55,563 bases of DNA from Syntrophaceae bacterium (lineage in GTDB: Bacteria > Desulfobacterota > Syntrophia > Syntrophales > Smithellaceae), in contig WRPE01000018.1 in assembly GCA_009773315.1 (NCBI GenBank), positions 1 to 55,563 on the forward strand, in the 5' to 3' direction. Every line of letters starts with the position of its first letter. Within the stretch, counting starts at the first letter, position 1. A model generated the notes under the pieces. That model was given only the letters and a program-made list of their open reading frames with translations, was not told the origin of the DNA and did not search any database. The position numbers and the translations under genes were made by a program. Of the stretch, positions 35,327-43,848 are shown in pieces.

Positions 35327-36196
35327 ATGAATAAAAGCGTGGGTGAAAAGCAAGGGAATCTCTACATGGTTGCCACGCCGATAGGCAATCTGGAGGACAT
35401 TACACTCCGGGCGCTTCGGGTGTTAAAAGAAGTGGACCTGATCGCTGCGGAAGACACGCGCCATTCCAGAATCCTGCTGAATGCCTACAATATAAAAACG
35501 CCGCTGATCAGTCTGCACGAGCACAATGAAAAGGAACGAAGCGAACTTATTGTTTCCAGAATCAAAAACGGAATAAGTATTGCTTATATTTCCGATGCCG
35601 GTACGCCCTGTGTTTCAGATCCCGGTTATCACCTGGTCCATATTGCACTGGAAAACCAAATCAACGTGATTCCCGTTCCCGGACCTTCCGCTTTAATTAC
35701 AGCTTTGTCTGTCTGTGGTTTTCCCGCCGACCATTTTTTGTTTTGCGGCTTTTTACCGTCCAAAGAAAACAAGCGCCGCCGGTTTTTGGAGTCCATTAAG
35801 GATGAAGAAAAAACCATTGTATTTTATGAGTCGCCGGCAAGAATCATCGATGCGTTGAAAGATGTTTATGACGTGTTGGGCGACAGGCAGATCGTTGTGG
35901 CACGGGAGCTGACCAAGATATTTGAAGAGATCAAACGAGGATGGATCTCAGACATTGTAGCGGAGAGGTCCGTCAGTAAAGCAAGAGGGGAATTTACGGT
36001 CATCCTGCAAGGAGCTTTCCATGGTCCTGTTTCGCTTACGGACGATGAAATTCAGGAGAAGCTTCTGCAACTTTGGGCGGAAAGAACGATATCGTTGCGC
36101 GATGCTGTCGCGGAGATTGTGCGGCGAACCGGATTATCCAGGAAAAAAGTTTATGATATGGCCGTTAAAATCCGTCAGGCGCCTGATCAAAATTGA
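35327..36196 (+). CDS. rsmI: 16S rRNA (cytidine1402-2'-O)-methyltransferase RsmI
   Basis: A 289-residue tetrapyrrole-methylase-fold enzyme that methylates C1402 in the ribosomal P site. GNLYMVATPIGNLEDITLRAL, EDTRHSRILL and ISDAGTPCVSDPGY are diagnostic. The C terminus has GLSRKKVYDMAVKIR. It has no clear operon partner: uxs is divergent and the next gene begins 119 bases later. Confidence 0.95.
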   Translation: MNKSVGEKQGNLYMVATPIGNLEDITLRALRVLKEVDLIAAEDTRHSRILLNAYNIKTPLISLHEHNEKERSELIVSRIKNGISIAYISDAGTPCVSDPGYHLVHIALENQINVIPVPGPSALITALSVCGFPADHFLFCGFLPSKENKRRRFLESIKDEEKTIVFYESPARIIDALKDVYDVLGDRQIVVARELTKIFEEIKRGWISDIVAERSVSKARGEFTVILQGAFHGPVSLTDDEIQEKLLQLWAERTISLRDAVAEIVRRTGLSRKKVYDMAVKIRQAPDQN

Positions 36197-36315
36197 AACC
36201 CGGAACAATGCATATATTGCTTGAAGAGTTTTTTGCACTATGGTAACTCACTCGTGAAATCAATAGAAATCTAATCATTTTATTATTATGGCGCATTAGG
36301 AAGAGGGAATGAAAG

Positions 36316-36678
36316 ATGATGGAAGCTTTCGGGACGGTTCAAGATAAAAAAATGCACGAACTGACCGAAATATATGACGAACGAAGCGGACAGGGTCGCA
36401 GTGCGACTGACGGGAAAAATCCGCAGCAAATTATCGTGATTGACGGACGGGGCTACGAACGTGTCACATCGAATGGCGATAAAATTCATGATCTGACGGA
36501 GGTCGTTGAACATAATCATTTAGCTCCTCAAATCAACGACGCGGTCATGAAGCGGACGGTGGAAATTATTGAAAGAATCGCGCGGGACATTATTCCTGAT
36601 ATTGCCGAGCGCGTGATCAGAGAAGAAATTGAAAAAATAAAGATTATGCACAAAGACCGTTTGTCGGGTCAGGATTAG
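36316..36678 (+). CDS. Uncharacterised protein with an amphipathic C-terminal helix
   Basis: A 120-residue cytoplasmic protein with no signal peptide. The N-terminal half is polar and has two similar segments, MHELTEIYDERSG and IHDLTEVVEHNH, flanking an IIVIDGRGYERV strand. The C-terminal half is helical (RTVEIIERIARDIIPDIAERVIREEIEKIK), of the type seen at the ends of some response-regulator and motility proteins. It begins the four-gene run described under 36682-38793, with a 3-base gap to the next gene. The function is unknown. Confidence 0.75.
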   Translation: MMEAFGTVQDKKMHELTEIYDERSGQGRSATDGKNPQQIIVIDGRGYERVTSNGDKIHDLTEVVEHNHLAPQINDAVMKRTVEIIERIARDIIPDIAERVIREEIEKIKIMHKDRLSGQD

Positions 36679-36681
36679 GTA

Positions 36682-37365
36682 ATGAGAAAAAACCTGTTGC
36701 TGATGTTTCTGTTGCTGATATGCCTTTTCCATCATTCTGCCTATGCCGTTCAGGCGACGACGGATTTAACTCTTCAGGTTGAAGGGCGCGCTCCCGTCGT
36801 TAAAAATGATGAAGCCCGCGCTCGTGAAGAGGCTGTAAAAAACGCATTGGAAAAAGCGATCATGCAGGCAGCGGCCAAAATCTTGTCGGATAAATTTGAA
36901 GACGAAAAATTCCAGGCTGTGAAAAGCATCATGATCGACAAGGCGGATCGCTATATTAAGAACTATCGAATAATATCAGAAAACAGACAGCACGATGAAT
37001 ATACCGCTAATGTGCATGTTGCTGTAGCTTTAGCGCCTGTCAGGGATGATCTTTTGCAGATGGGCGTTATTCAGGGGCAAAAGGTAAAAGAAGGTGTCTC
37101 GGTTTCTTTATCATTAAAAGGGATGAAGAAATATTCAGATTTTGCCCATTTAAAGACTTTTTTACAAGGCCGTCCCAAAATAGTCCAAAGTGTCTATCCT
37201 TGTCGTCTGGAATGGCAGCAGGCTCATTGTGATCTTGTTCTTGCTGGAGAAGTTCAAAATTTATTGCTTGAGTTCGAAAAATCAGGAAAATATTCACTGG
37301 AAGCCCTTAAGAAGAATAAGAATGTTGTTGATATCAGTTTGCAGGTTAAAGAGGAGACACAATGA
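36682..37365 (+). CDS. Exported protein with a FlgT N-terminal-like domain
   Basis: A 227-residue product with a signal peptide (LLLMFLLLICLFHHSAYA). The next ~90 residues (VEGRAPVVKNDEARAREEAVKNALEKAIMQAAAKIL ... YIKNYRIISE) resemble the N-terminal domain of FlgT and related LPP20-type envelope proteins. The C-terminal 110 residues match nothing I know. Flagellar genes are absent nearby, so a flagellar role is doubtful. The stop overlaps the next start as ATGA. Confidence 0.7.
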   Translation: MRKNLLLMFLLLICLFHHSAYAVQATTDLTLQVEGRAPVVKNDEARAREEAVKNALEKAIMQAAAKILSDKFEDEKFQAVKSIMIDKADRYIKNYRIISENRQHDEYTANVHVAVALAPVRDDLLQMGVIQGQKVKEGVSVSLSLKGMKKYSDFAHLKTFLQGRPKIVQSVYPCRLEWQQAHCDLVLAGEVQNLLLEFEKSGKYSLEALKKNKNVVDISLQVKEETQ

Positions 37366-37961
37366 GAGCCCGTAATATTCTATTTGTCGTGTTGATAACG
37401 TTTTGCTTATGTCTGTCCGGTTGTTCATCCCGTGCGCCGGTTGTCTTAAAAAGCGATCAAAATCCGGGCGCCGTGAACGTTATTGCTCTGCTGCCTGTGG
37501 AGAGCAATATGGCAGACTCGAAAGCTTCGAAAATGATGCGGATAAAATTGGGCGATGAACTTCGCTTTAAGGGCTATCCTCAAATAGCTCCTGATCTGAT
37601 TGACAGTAAACTGATGCCTCTGACCGGCGGTGCGGCAGTGAAAAAAAATGATGTTGTCCCACCGAAGATAATAGAAGAATTGCTGGGTGCCGATGGTGTC
37701 ATGTCCTGCTCGCTCATGGAAAGTAAAACATCAACAGGTATATTTTATGCGCCGGTTACGGTGTCTGTCCGATGCGCATTACGCAGCACGAAGACAGGCG
37801 AAACGATTTGGAACGCTCAATATAAATCGACAAACAGAAGTTTTGATTTGATTCGGACAAGACTAAAAATGAAATCCCGCGGGGATTTGGAAACGGCATT
37901 GGAGGAAGCTGTCGGTAAAGTCATGGAGACCCTTCCGTACGGACCGAAATTAAGGGGATAG
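37362..37961 (+). CDS. GNA1162/DUF799-like outer-membrane lipoprotein
   Basis: A 199-residue lipoprotein. The signal ends with the lipobox LSGC, so Cys is lipidated, and the next residue is Ser, which fits outer-membrane sorting. NVIALLPVESNMADSKASKMMR and later LGADGVMSCSLMESKTS with TGETIWNAQYKS resemble the GNA1162/CsgG-related group (PF05643). Such proteins form or accompany envelope assemblies of unclear function. It is coupled to the FlgT-like gene by a 4-base overlap. Confidence 0.75.
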   Translation: MRARNILFVVLITFCLCLSGCSSRAPVVLKSDQNPGAVNVIALLPVESNMADSKASKMMRIKLGDELRFKGYPQIAPDLIDSKLMPLTGGAAVKKNDVVPPKIIEELLGADGVMSCSLMESKTSTGIFYAPVTVSVRCALRSTKTGETIWNAQYKSTNRSFDLIRTRLKMKSRGDLETALEEAVGKVMETLPYGPKLRG

Positions 37962-38025
37962 TCTTTTGTTCTCCGATGAAACTTTTAAGGAATTCTTCAT
38001 GAAGCCGATAAATAAGGAGAATGCC

Positions 38026-38793
38026 ATGAAAAAATGGATGTCAATCGTTTCTTCAATAGTCCTTCTATTGATTTGTTTCACCTCCGCGCAGGCCAAACCG
38101 CCGGTGAACGTTAAAATGACGAAAGGTGAAGCGAAAATAACCATGTTGGAAGGAAAAGCCGACGTCATTTGCGTGGGGCAGAAAGAAGCCCGTTATCTCA
38201 AAAAACATGATCTTATTAGAGCCGGCTGTGAAGTGTCAACAGGTGCCGGCAGCCGAGTGGAAATGGTTCTTCCTGAGAAGAGTATTATTCGTTTTGCCGA
38301 AAAAACAACGTTTAAACTTGTCCAGGCTGACACGGGTGAAGACGGGAAGAGGGTCGTCGAAGTTTCCGTGACCGTTGGCAAACTATGGACGAATGTGCGT
38401 AAATCTCTTCCTGGCAGGGATGATAAATATGAAATTTCCTGCCAAAATGCCGTTGCCGGGGTTCGCGGCACTGTTTACCGGATGGATGTTGAAGGTGACC
38501 AGTCGGTGTTGGTGAAAGTTTATGACGGTGAGGTTCTTGTCGCCGGTGTTCCCAAAAAGCAGCTGCCGGCGGTTTCTGCTGTCGGACCACCGAGGCCTGT
38601 TTCTGGACCAACTGTGATTGAGGGTCCCAAACCCGTATCCATGGAAAAATGGGTGTATATTATTAAATCCATGCAGCAGATTTCCATTACTTCTGATGGC
38701 CAGGCTCAGGAGCCGAAAGAGTTCTTGGAATCTGAGGATATGGACGATTGGGTGACGTGGAATAAGAAAAGAGATAAAAGATCCAGTAAATAA
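38026..38793 (+). CDS. FecR-domain periplasmic protein
   Basis: A 255-residue protein with a signal peptide ending TSAQA. The FecR-like core includes HDLIRAGCEVSTGAGSRVEM, IRFAEKTTFKL and YEISCQNAVAGVRGTVYRMDV. Free-standing FecR proteins bind peptidoglycan or polysaccharide. The C-terminal 80 residues are Pro-rich and then charged. AAGGAG is 6 bases before the ATG at 38026; an in-frame ATG at 37999 also has a site but would spoil the signal peptide. It is 64 bases after the lipoprotein gene. Confidence 0.8.
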   Translation: MKKWMSIVSSIVLLLICFTSAQAKPPVNVKMTKGEAKITMLEGKADVICVGQKEARYLKKHDLIRAGCEVSTGAGSRVEMVLPEKSIIRFAEKTTFKLVQADTGEDGKRVVEVSVTVGKLWTNVRKSLPGRDDKYEISCQNAVAGVRGTVYRMDVEGDQSVLVKVYDGEVLVAGVPKKQLPAVSAVGPPRPVSGPTVIEGPKPVSMEKWVYIIKSMQQISITSDGQAQEPKEFLESEDMDDWVTWNKKRDKRSSK

Positions 38794-38814
38794 ACCAAGG
38801 TGCCAGGCTAATAG

Positions 38815-39372
38815 ATGAATATACCAAATTTTTTATCATTACTTCGGATAATCCTTGTACCTGTATTTGTCATTTTTCTGATTCAGGCTGAGTATGACAA
38901 GGCATTGATCGCTTTTATGGTGGCCGGCCTGACCGATGCATTGGATGGGGCGCTGGCGCGCCTGTTGAAGTGCCAGACAACTCTGGGCGCTTATCTTGAT
39001 CCTATTGCGGATAAATTTCTACTGGTTACCAGTTTTGTTACGTTGGCGATTTTTGGTCTTATTCCCGGCTGGCTGGCTGTTATTGTCATCAGCCGTGACT
39101 TTATTATTTTACTGGGTATCGCGATTCTGACTTTAATGTCGGTGGCTTACGAGATAAAACCGGCTGTTGTCGGGAAAATGACCACGGCGTTGCAAATCGC
39201 CACGATTTTTTTCGCTTTGCTTTACAAAGCGGTTACGCACGATTTTGGTTATTATTGGATAATAGGTCTTTGCTGGACAACGGCTTTATTCACTATTATT
39301 TCCGGTTTGGTTTACATTATTAGAGGGATCCGGATACTGAATAAATCCGTACCCGAAGAGGCTAAAAAATAA
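38815..39372 (+). CDS. pgsA: CDP-diacylglycerol-glycerol-3-phosphate 3-phosphatidyltransferase
   Basis: A 185-residue inner-membrane enzyme that commits CDP-diacylglycerol to phosphatidylglycerol synthesis. The CDP-alcohol phosphotransferase signature DALDGALARLLKCQTTLGAYLDPIADKF shows the expected Asp-Gly, Ala-Arg, Gly and two Asp residues. The opening IPNFLSLLRIILVPVFV is typical. It is followed by tRNA-Val. Confidence 0.93.
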   Translation: MNIPNFLSLLRIILVPVFVIFLIQAEYDKALIAFMVAGLTDALDGALARLLKCQTTLGAYLDPIADKFLLVTSFVTLAIFGLIPGWLAVIVISRDFIILLGIAILTLMSVAYEIKPAVVGKMTTALQIATIFFALLYKAVTHDFGYYWIIGLCWTTALFTIISGLVYIIRGIRILNKSVPEEAKK

Positions 39373-39381
39373 GATATTTGC

Positions 39382-39410
39382 TTGACACAGCAGCGTTTTA
39401 CTGCTAGTTG
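39382..39410 (+). promoter_or_regulatory. Candidate promoter of tRNA-Val
   Basis: TTGACA (39382-39387), a 17-base spacer and TAGTTG preceded by TG (an extended -10). The distance to the mature tRNA is 24 bases. Confidence 0.5.
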
Positions 39411-39433
39411 ACCAAACGCTAAAAGATGAATAT

Positions 39434-39508
39434 AGGCAAGTAGCTCAGGGGGAGAGCGCCATCCTGACGCGGTGGATGTCCAGGGTTCAAATCCCTGCTT
39501 GCCTACCA
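39434..39508 (+). tRNA. tRNA-Val (GAC)
   Basis: Acceptor arms AGGCAAG/CTTGCCT, D stem GCTC/GAGC, anticodon stem CCATC/GGTGG with loop CTGACGC (anticodon GAC), T arm CAGGG-TTCAAAT-CCCTG and an encoded CCA. All helices pair, with one T-G wobble. Position 37 is G, less usual for valine tRNAs. Confidence 0.88.
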
Positions 39509-39551
39509 TTTTTTATGTATGAACGCGTATATACCGTAAATGCCGATAAAG

Positions 39552-39585
39552 AAAAGGGCATCAGCAAAATAGTGATGCCCTTTTA
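39552..39585 (+). terminator. Rho-independent terminator of tRNA-Val
   Basis: AAAAGGGCATCA and TGATGCCCTTTT form a 12-bp stem with a 9-base loop, ending in a T-run. It separates the tRNA from thrS. Confidence 0.88.
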
Positions 39586-39625
39586 AAATGAAATAGAATA
39601 ATAAATAGTGAGATTACCAAGTAAC

Positions 39626-41542
39626 ATGATGGATATAAAAGTTATTTTCCCAGATAATAATAAACGAACATTTTCCGCCGGTATAACCATAGGCGAAGCC
39701 ATCAGAGACTGGCAAAAAGATATTTTCAAATCTACTGTTGCCGCTAAAGTCAACGGCGTATCTGTTGATTTGAGCTTTATTCTAAAAGAAGATTCAACAG
39801 TAGAGCCGATCGACATTTTATCGAGAAATGGCCTTTCCGTCTTGCGCCACAGTATATCTCATGTTATGGCGCAGGCCGTTCAAGAGGTATTTAAGGGCGC
39901 CAAAGTCGCGATTGGTCCGTCTATAGAAGATGGCTATTACTACGATTTCGAATGTGCCGAAACCTTTACAATGGATGATTTTGAAAAGATTGAAAAGCGG
40001 ATGAGAGAAATTGTGGCCGCTGATTATCCATTTGTTCGGGAAGAATTGACCCGCGAGAAAGCCGTTGAATTGTTTGCCCAAAGAGGCGAAGATTACAAAG
40101 TGGAGTTGATTCGTGATTTACCCGCAGATGTCACTGTAGTCAGCCTTTACAAAGATGGAGATTATGTCGATTTGTGTCGTGGGCCACACATTGCATCAAC
40201 GGGCAAAATCAAGGCGTTCAAACTGCTGAGTGTGGCGGGAGCCTACTGGCGTGGCGATGAAAAAAACAAAATGCTCCAGCGCATTTACGGCACCGGTTTT
40301 GCCGATGAGCAAGCTCTTGCGGATTATCTGAATCTGCTGGAAGAAGCCAAAAAAAGAGATCATCGCCGCCTGGGCAGGGAACTGGATCTGTTTCAGATCA
40401 ACGATGAGGCAGGCGCTGGCTTGGCCATCTTTCATCCCAAGGGAATGTTACTGCGTTACATTATTGAAGAATGGGAAAGAAAAGAGCATTTAAAGCGCGG
40501 TTACGATATGGTCATGGGACCTCAGATTCTTAAAGTTGATCTGTGGAAGAAATCCGGCCACTTTGATCATTACCGCGATAATATGTATTTTACCGAGGTT
40601 GACGAGCAGACTTACGGCATTAAGCCGATGAACTGTCTTTCACATATGCTGATCTATAAATCAAAGATCCGCAGTTACCGGGATCTGCCGCTTCGGTATT
40701 TTGAATTGGGCACGGTTCACCGTCATGAAAAAACGGGTGTGTTACACGGGTTGATGCGTGTGCGTCAATTCACGCAGGATGATGCTCATATTCTCTGTAT
40801 GCCCCAACAGCTTAATTCTGAAATCCGCGCCATTGCTGATTTTGTCAATTATGCGATGGGTATTTTCGGTTTTGAATATGACGTGGAATTAAGTACCAGG
40901 CCTGAACATTCCATCGGGTCCAATGCGGATTGGGAGCTGGCTACTTCTGCGCTGGAAAACGCTCTCAAGGATAACAAGATCAGCTATGAGGTTAATGAAG
41001 GCGACGGCGCTTTTTACGGGCCGAAAATCGATTTTAAACTCAAGGACGCTTTAAAAAGAAAATGGCAGTGCGCGACGATCCAGTGCGATTTTACACTGCC
41101 GGAACGATTTGATTTGAGTTACATCGGCGCGGACGGTGAAAAGCACCGCCCCGTCATGCTTCATCGGGTTATTCTGGGCGCGATTGAACGGTTCATGGGT
41201 GTACTCATCGAGCATTACGCAGGCGCATTTCCAGTGTGGCTGGCGCCAACGCAATGTGTTTTGTTGACGGTGACGGATAAGCATATTCCTTACGCCCAGA
41301 CGGTTTATACCCGATTAATCGATGCCGGCATCCGTTGTGAGACCTATTTTGACAATGAAAAATTAGGCTATAAAATCCGCCAGGCTCAAATGCAGAAAAT
41401 TCCTTACATGCTGGTCATTGGCGATAAGGAGATGGAGGCCGAAACGGTTGCGCCGCGTATTCGCGATGGTCAGAATCTCGGTGCGCTGCCGGTTGAACAA
41501 TTTATTGCTTTAGTGCAGGAAATGTGTGAGAAAAAGAAGTAA
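39626..41542 (+). CDS. thrS: Threonyl-tRNA synthetase
   Basis: A 638-residue class II synthetase. The TGS domain (1-~62) is followed by the editing domain with SHVMAQAV and a zinc-type YVDLCRGPH. The catalytic core has [22 protein letters not shown] and [13 protein letters not shown], and the anticodon-binding domain ends the protein ([14 protein letters not shown]). The start is one of two adjacent ATGs at 39626/39629; an in-frame GTG at 39608 is less likely. No strong Shine-Dalgarno is seen. thrS precedes infC as in many bacteria, though here a repeat separates them. Confidence 0.96.
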   Translation: MMDIKVIFPDNNKRTFSAGITIGEAIRDWQKDIFKSTVAAKVNGVSVDLSFILKEDSTVEPIDILSRNGLSVLRHSISHVMAQAVQEVFKGAKVAIGPSIEDGYYYDFECAETFTMDDFEKIEKRMREIVAADYPFVREELTREKAVELFAQRGEDYKVELIRDLPADVTVVSLYKDGDYVDLCRGPHIASTGKIKAFKLLSVAGAYWRGDEKNKMLQRIYGTGFADEQALADYLNLLEEAKKRDHRRLGRELDLFQINDEAGAGLAIFHPKGMLLRYIIEEWERKEHLKRGYDMVMGPQILKVDLWKKSGHFDHYRDNMYFTEVDEQTYGIKPMNCLSHMLIYKSKIRSYRDLPLRYFELGTVHRHEKTGVLHGLMRVRQFTQDDAHILCMPQQLNSEIRAIADFVNYAMGIFGFEYDVELSTRPEHSIGSNADWELATSALENALKDNKISYEVNEGDGAFYGPKIDFKLKDALKRKWQCATIQCDFTLPERFDLSYIGADGEKHRPVMLHRVILGAIERFMGVLIEHYAGAFPVWLAPTQCVLLTVTDKHIPYAQTVYTRLIDAGIRCETYFDNEKLGYKIRQAQMQKIPYMLVIGDKEMEAETVAPRIRDGQNLGALPVEQFIALVQEMCEKKK

Positions 41543-41548
41543 CATTTT

Positions 41549-41652
41549 AATCAACCACTTCGCGAGTTCGTTGTCGAGGTATGAAATGGACGTCATTATA
41601 TCGCGGGCAAGCTGCGGAGAATTAACGCTCGACCCGCAACAGCGGGATTAAA
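41549..41652 (+). repeat. 105-bp structured repeat, copy C
   Basis: It aligns with copies A and B, from AATCAACCAC through ACCCGCAACAGCGGGATTAAAG, with scattered substitutions mainly in the first stem (CGAGTTCGTTG). It sits between thrS and infC, ending 12 bases before the infC Shine-Dalgarno. Confidence 0.85.
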
Positions 41653-41676
41653 GAACTGATTACTGGGAGGTGCGGT

Positions 41677-42186
41677 ATAGTTAAGGATTTAAGAATCAAC
41701 AGAGAAATAAAGTCGGCGACTGTCAGGGTCATTAATGAAGAAGGACAGCCACTGGGCGTTATTTCCCTGGATGAAGCGATTGCCAATGCGGAAAGAGTCG
41801 GTCTGGATTTAGTGGAAGTATCATCCAACACCGAGCCGCCGGTCTGCAAAGTAATGGATTATGGAAAATACCGTTATAAACAAAGTAAAAAAATCCATGA
41901 TGCCAGAAAAAGCCAGACGGTTATTCATGTGAAGGAAATCCGTTTAAGGCCCAAAACAGAATCGCATGACTTGCAGACGAAAATAAAGCATATAAAAAAG
42001 TTTTTGGAACAACACGACAAGGTGAAAGTATCAATGATGTTCAGGGGGCGTGAGATCGCCTTTACCGAGATCGGCCGTAAATTGATGGACCAAATTAAAA
42101 TCGCGTTGGCTGATGAATGTATTATGGATCAGGAACCTAGGCTCGAAGGCCGGAACATGATCATGATTGTTTCACCCAAGAAATAA
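41677..42186 (+). CDS. infC: Translation initiation factor IF-3 with an AUA start codon
   Basis: A 169-residue factor that stops premature subunit joining and checks start-codon choice. The N domain begins VKDLRINREIKSATVRVINEEGQPLGV, and the C domain has KEIRLRPKTESHDLQTKI and FLEQHDKVKVSMMFRGREI. No ATG, GTG or TTG stands in frame at this end; the first such ATG, at 41812, would remove the N domain. GGGAGG is 6 bases before an ATA at 41677, so AUA is the inferred start. infC is known for rare start codons (AUU in E. coli) that let IF-3 repress itself. Confidence 0.93.
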   Translation: MVKDLRINREIKSATVRVINEEGQPLGVISLDEAIANAERVGLDLVEVSSNTEPPVCKVMDYGKYRYKQSKKIHDARKSQTVIHVKEIRLRPKTESHDLQTKIKHIKKFLEQHDKVKVSMMFRGREIAFTEIGRKLMDQIKIALADECIMDQEPRLEGRNMIMIVSPKK

Positions 42187-42215
42187 ATTAATGATAATAA
42201 AGAAGAGGTGATGAT

Positions 42216-42413
42216 ATGCCAAAAATGAAAACACACAGAGGAGCTGCCAAGCGCTTTTCGATTACTGCCAAAGGTAAGGTGAAGCGCAGTAAGGCTTTTG
42301 CCAGCCACATTCTCACAAAAAAGACAACAAAAAGAAAAAGAACTTTAAGGAAATCAACGCTGGTTCATTCGGCAAATGAGAGCGCAATCAAGAGGCTTAT
42401 TCCTTATTTATAG
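42216..42413 (+). CDS. rpmI: 50S ribosomal protein L35
   Basis: Sixty-five basic residues beginning [23 protein letters not shown], typical of L35. It lies between infC and rplT. An AGAGG site precedes the ATG. Confidence 0.96.
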   Translation: MPKMKTHRGAAKRFSITAKGKVKRSKAFASHILTKKTTKRKRTLRKSTLVHSANESAIKRLIPYL

Positions 42414-42461
42414 TCGATAAAGCAATACAGAAGCTGTATGAATTGAGGAGAGTAAAAGAAA

Positions 42462-42821
42462 ATGGCAAGGATTAAAAGAGGCGTCACTGCCCGTAAAAAA
42501 AGAAGATCAATATTAAAGAGAGCTAAAGGTTTCTTTGGTGCACGCAGCCGATTGCTCAGAACCGCAACGGAAGCTGTCAACAAGGCCCTGAGCTATGCTT
42601 ATCGCGACCGCAGGGGCCGTAAAAGAGAATTTCGTCAGCTCTGGATAGCGCGTATCAACGCCGCTGCCCGTCTGAACAATATCTCTTACAGCCGCCTCAT
42701 GGATGCCATGAAGAAAGCGGACATCACGTTGGATCGCAAAATTCTGGCCGAACTGGCTGTTAATGACCCGCAGGGTTTCGCTATGATTGTGGCTACAGCC
42801 AAAGGCGAGCAGGCGGCATGA
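42462..42821 (+). CDS. rplT: 50S ribosomal protein L20
   Basis: A 119-residue early-assembly protein: [25 protein letters not shown] and [24 protein letters not shown]. It overlaps pheS by 4 bases (ATGA). In other bacteria L20 represses rpmI-rplT translation by binding the leader RNA; I see no specific site here. Confidence 0.97.
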   Translation: MARIKRGVTARKKRRSILKRAKGFFGARSRLLRTATEAVNKALSYAYRDRRGRKREFRQLWIARINAAARLNNISYSRLMDAMKKADITLDRKILAELAVNDPQGFAMIVATAKGEQAA

Positions 42822-43834
42822 TTGCGGATATTCAACAGCTGGAAAAAGATGCCCTTGCCGAACTGGAAAATGCCCGGGCGGAAGATTCGATTCTGGCTGT
42901 GAGAACAAAATATCTGGGACGCAAAGGGCTTCTCACCGGTCTTTTGAGAAATATTTCTCAGGTGCCGATTGATGAAAAACCTCTTTTCGGCAAACGCTGC
43001 AATGAAGTGAAGGAAATTCTCGAAACAAAAATTGATGAGGCTCTCCAGCTTCAGACGCAGGGTGAAAAAGAAGAAATTCTGGCCAGAGAGAAAATTGATG
43101 TAACGCTGCCCGGCAGAGGTATTCGATCGGGCAGAATGCACCCTGTTATTCAAATCCGCCGCAAAATTTGCGATATCTTCGCCTCTTTTGGTTTTTCAGT
43201 TGTCGAAGGCCCGGAAGTCGAGTTAGACTATTACAACTTTGAGGCGCTCAATATTCCCAAGGATCATCCCGCCCGGGATATGCAGGATACCTTCTACATC
43301 GAAGATAATATCGTCCTGCGCACCCACACCTCGCCGGTTCAGGTAAGGATTATGGAGAAGGTGAAACCGCCCGTGCGTATTTTGTGCCCTGGACGGGTTT
43401 ACCGACCAGATTCCGATGTTTCCCACACACCGATGTTTCATCAGATTGAAGGATTGCTGGTGGATAAGGGAGTCAGTTTTGCCGATCTGAAAGGCATTCT
43501 GACCGCCTTTCTCAAAAAAGTATTTGGTGACGATACAACTTTGCGTTTTCGTCCCAGTTTTTTCCCCTTTACCGAACCGTCCGCTGAAGTGGACATCCGT
43601 TGCGTAATTTGTCAGGGCAAAGGCTGTCGTGTCTGCGGACAGAGCGGCTGGTTGGAAATTCTAGGGTCAGGCATGGTTGATCCCGCCGTTTTTCAAAATG
43701 TCGGTTATGACGCGGAAGTTTATTCAGGGTTTGCTTTTGGTCTTGGACTGGAACGCATTGCCATGCTGAAATACGGCATTACCGATATCCGTCTTTTATT
43801 TGAAAACGATATTCGATTCCTTAAACAATTCTAG
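42818..43834 (+). CDS. pheS: Phenylalanyl-tRNA synthetase alpha subunit
   Basis: A 338-residue class II catalytic subunit. It has the N-terminal coiled-coil (tRNA-binding) followed by [25 protein letters not shown] (motif 1 region), [21 protein letters not shown] (motif 2) and [18 protein letters not shown] (motif 3). [16 protein letters not shown] is the usual cysteine-containing segment. It is coupled to rplT. Confidence 0.96.
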   Translation: MIADIQQLEKDALAELENARAEDSILAVRTKYLGRKGLLTGLLRNISQVPIDEKPLFGKRCNEVKEILETKIDEALQLQTQGEKEEILAREKIDVTLPGRGIRSGRMHPVIQIRRKICDIFASFGFSVVEGPEVELDYYNFEALNIPKDHPARDMQDTFYIEDNIVLRTHTSPVQVRIMEKVKPPVRILCPGRVYRPDSDVSHTPMFHQIEGLLVDKGVSFADLKGILTAFLKKVFGDDTTLRFRPSFFPFTEPSAEVDIRCVICQGKGCRVCGQSGWLEILGSGMVDPAVFQNVGYDAEVYSGFAFGLGLERIAMLKYGITDIRLLFENDIRFLKQF

Positions 43835-43848
43835 GAGAGCTTCATCTC

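Noticed and set aside
30529-41652. CRISPR array
   Set aside because: The repeat units are ~105 bp, lie kilobases apart, occur in both orientations and have no regular spacers or cas genes.
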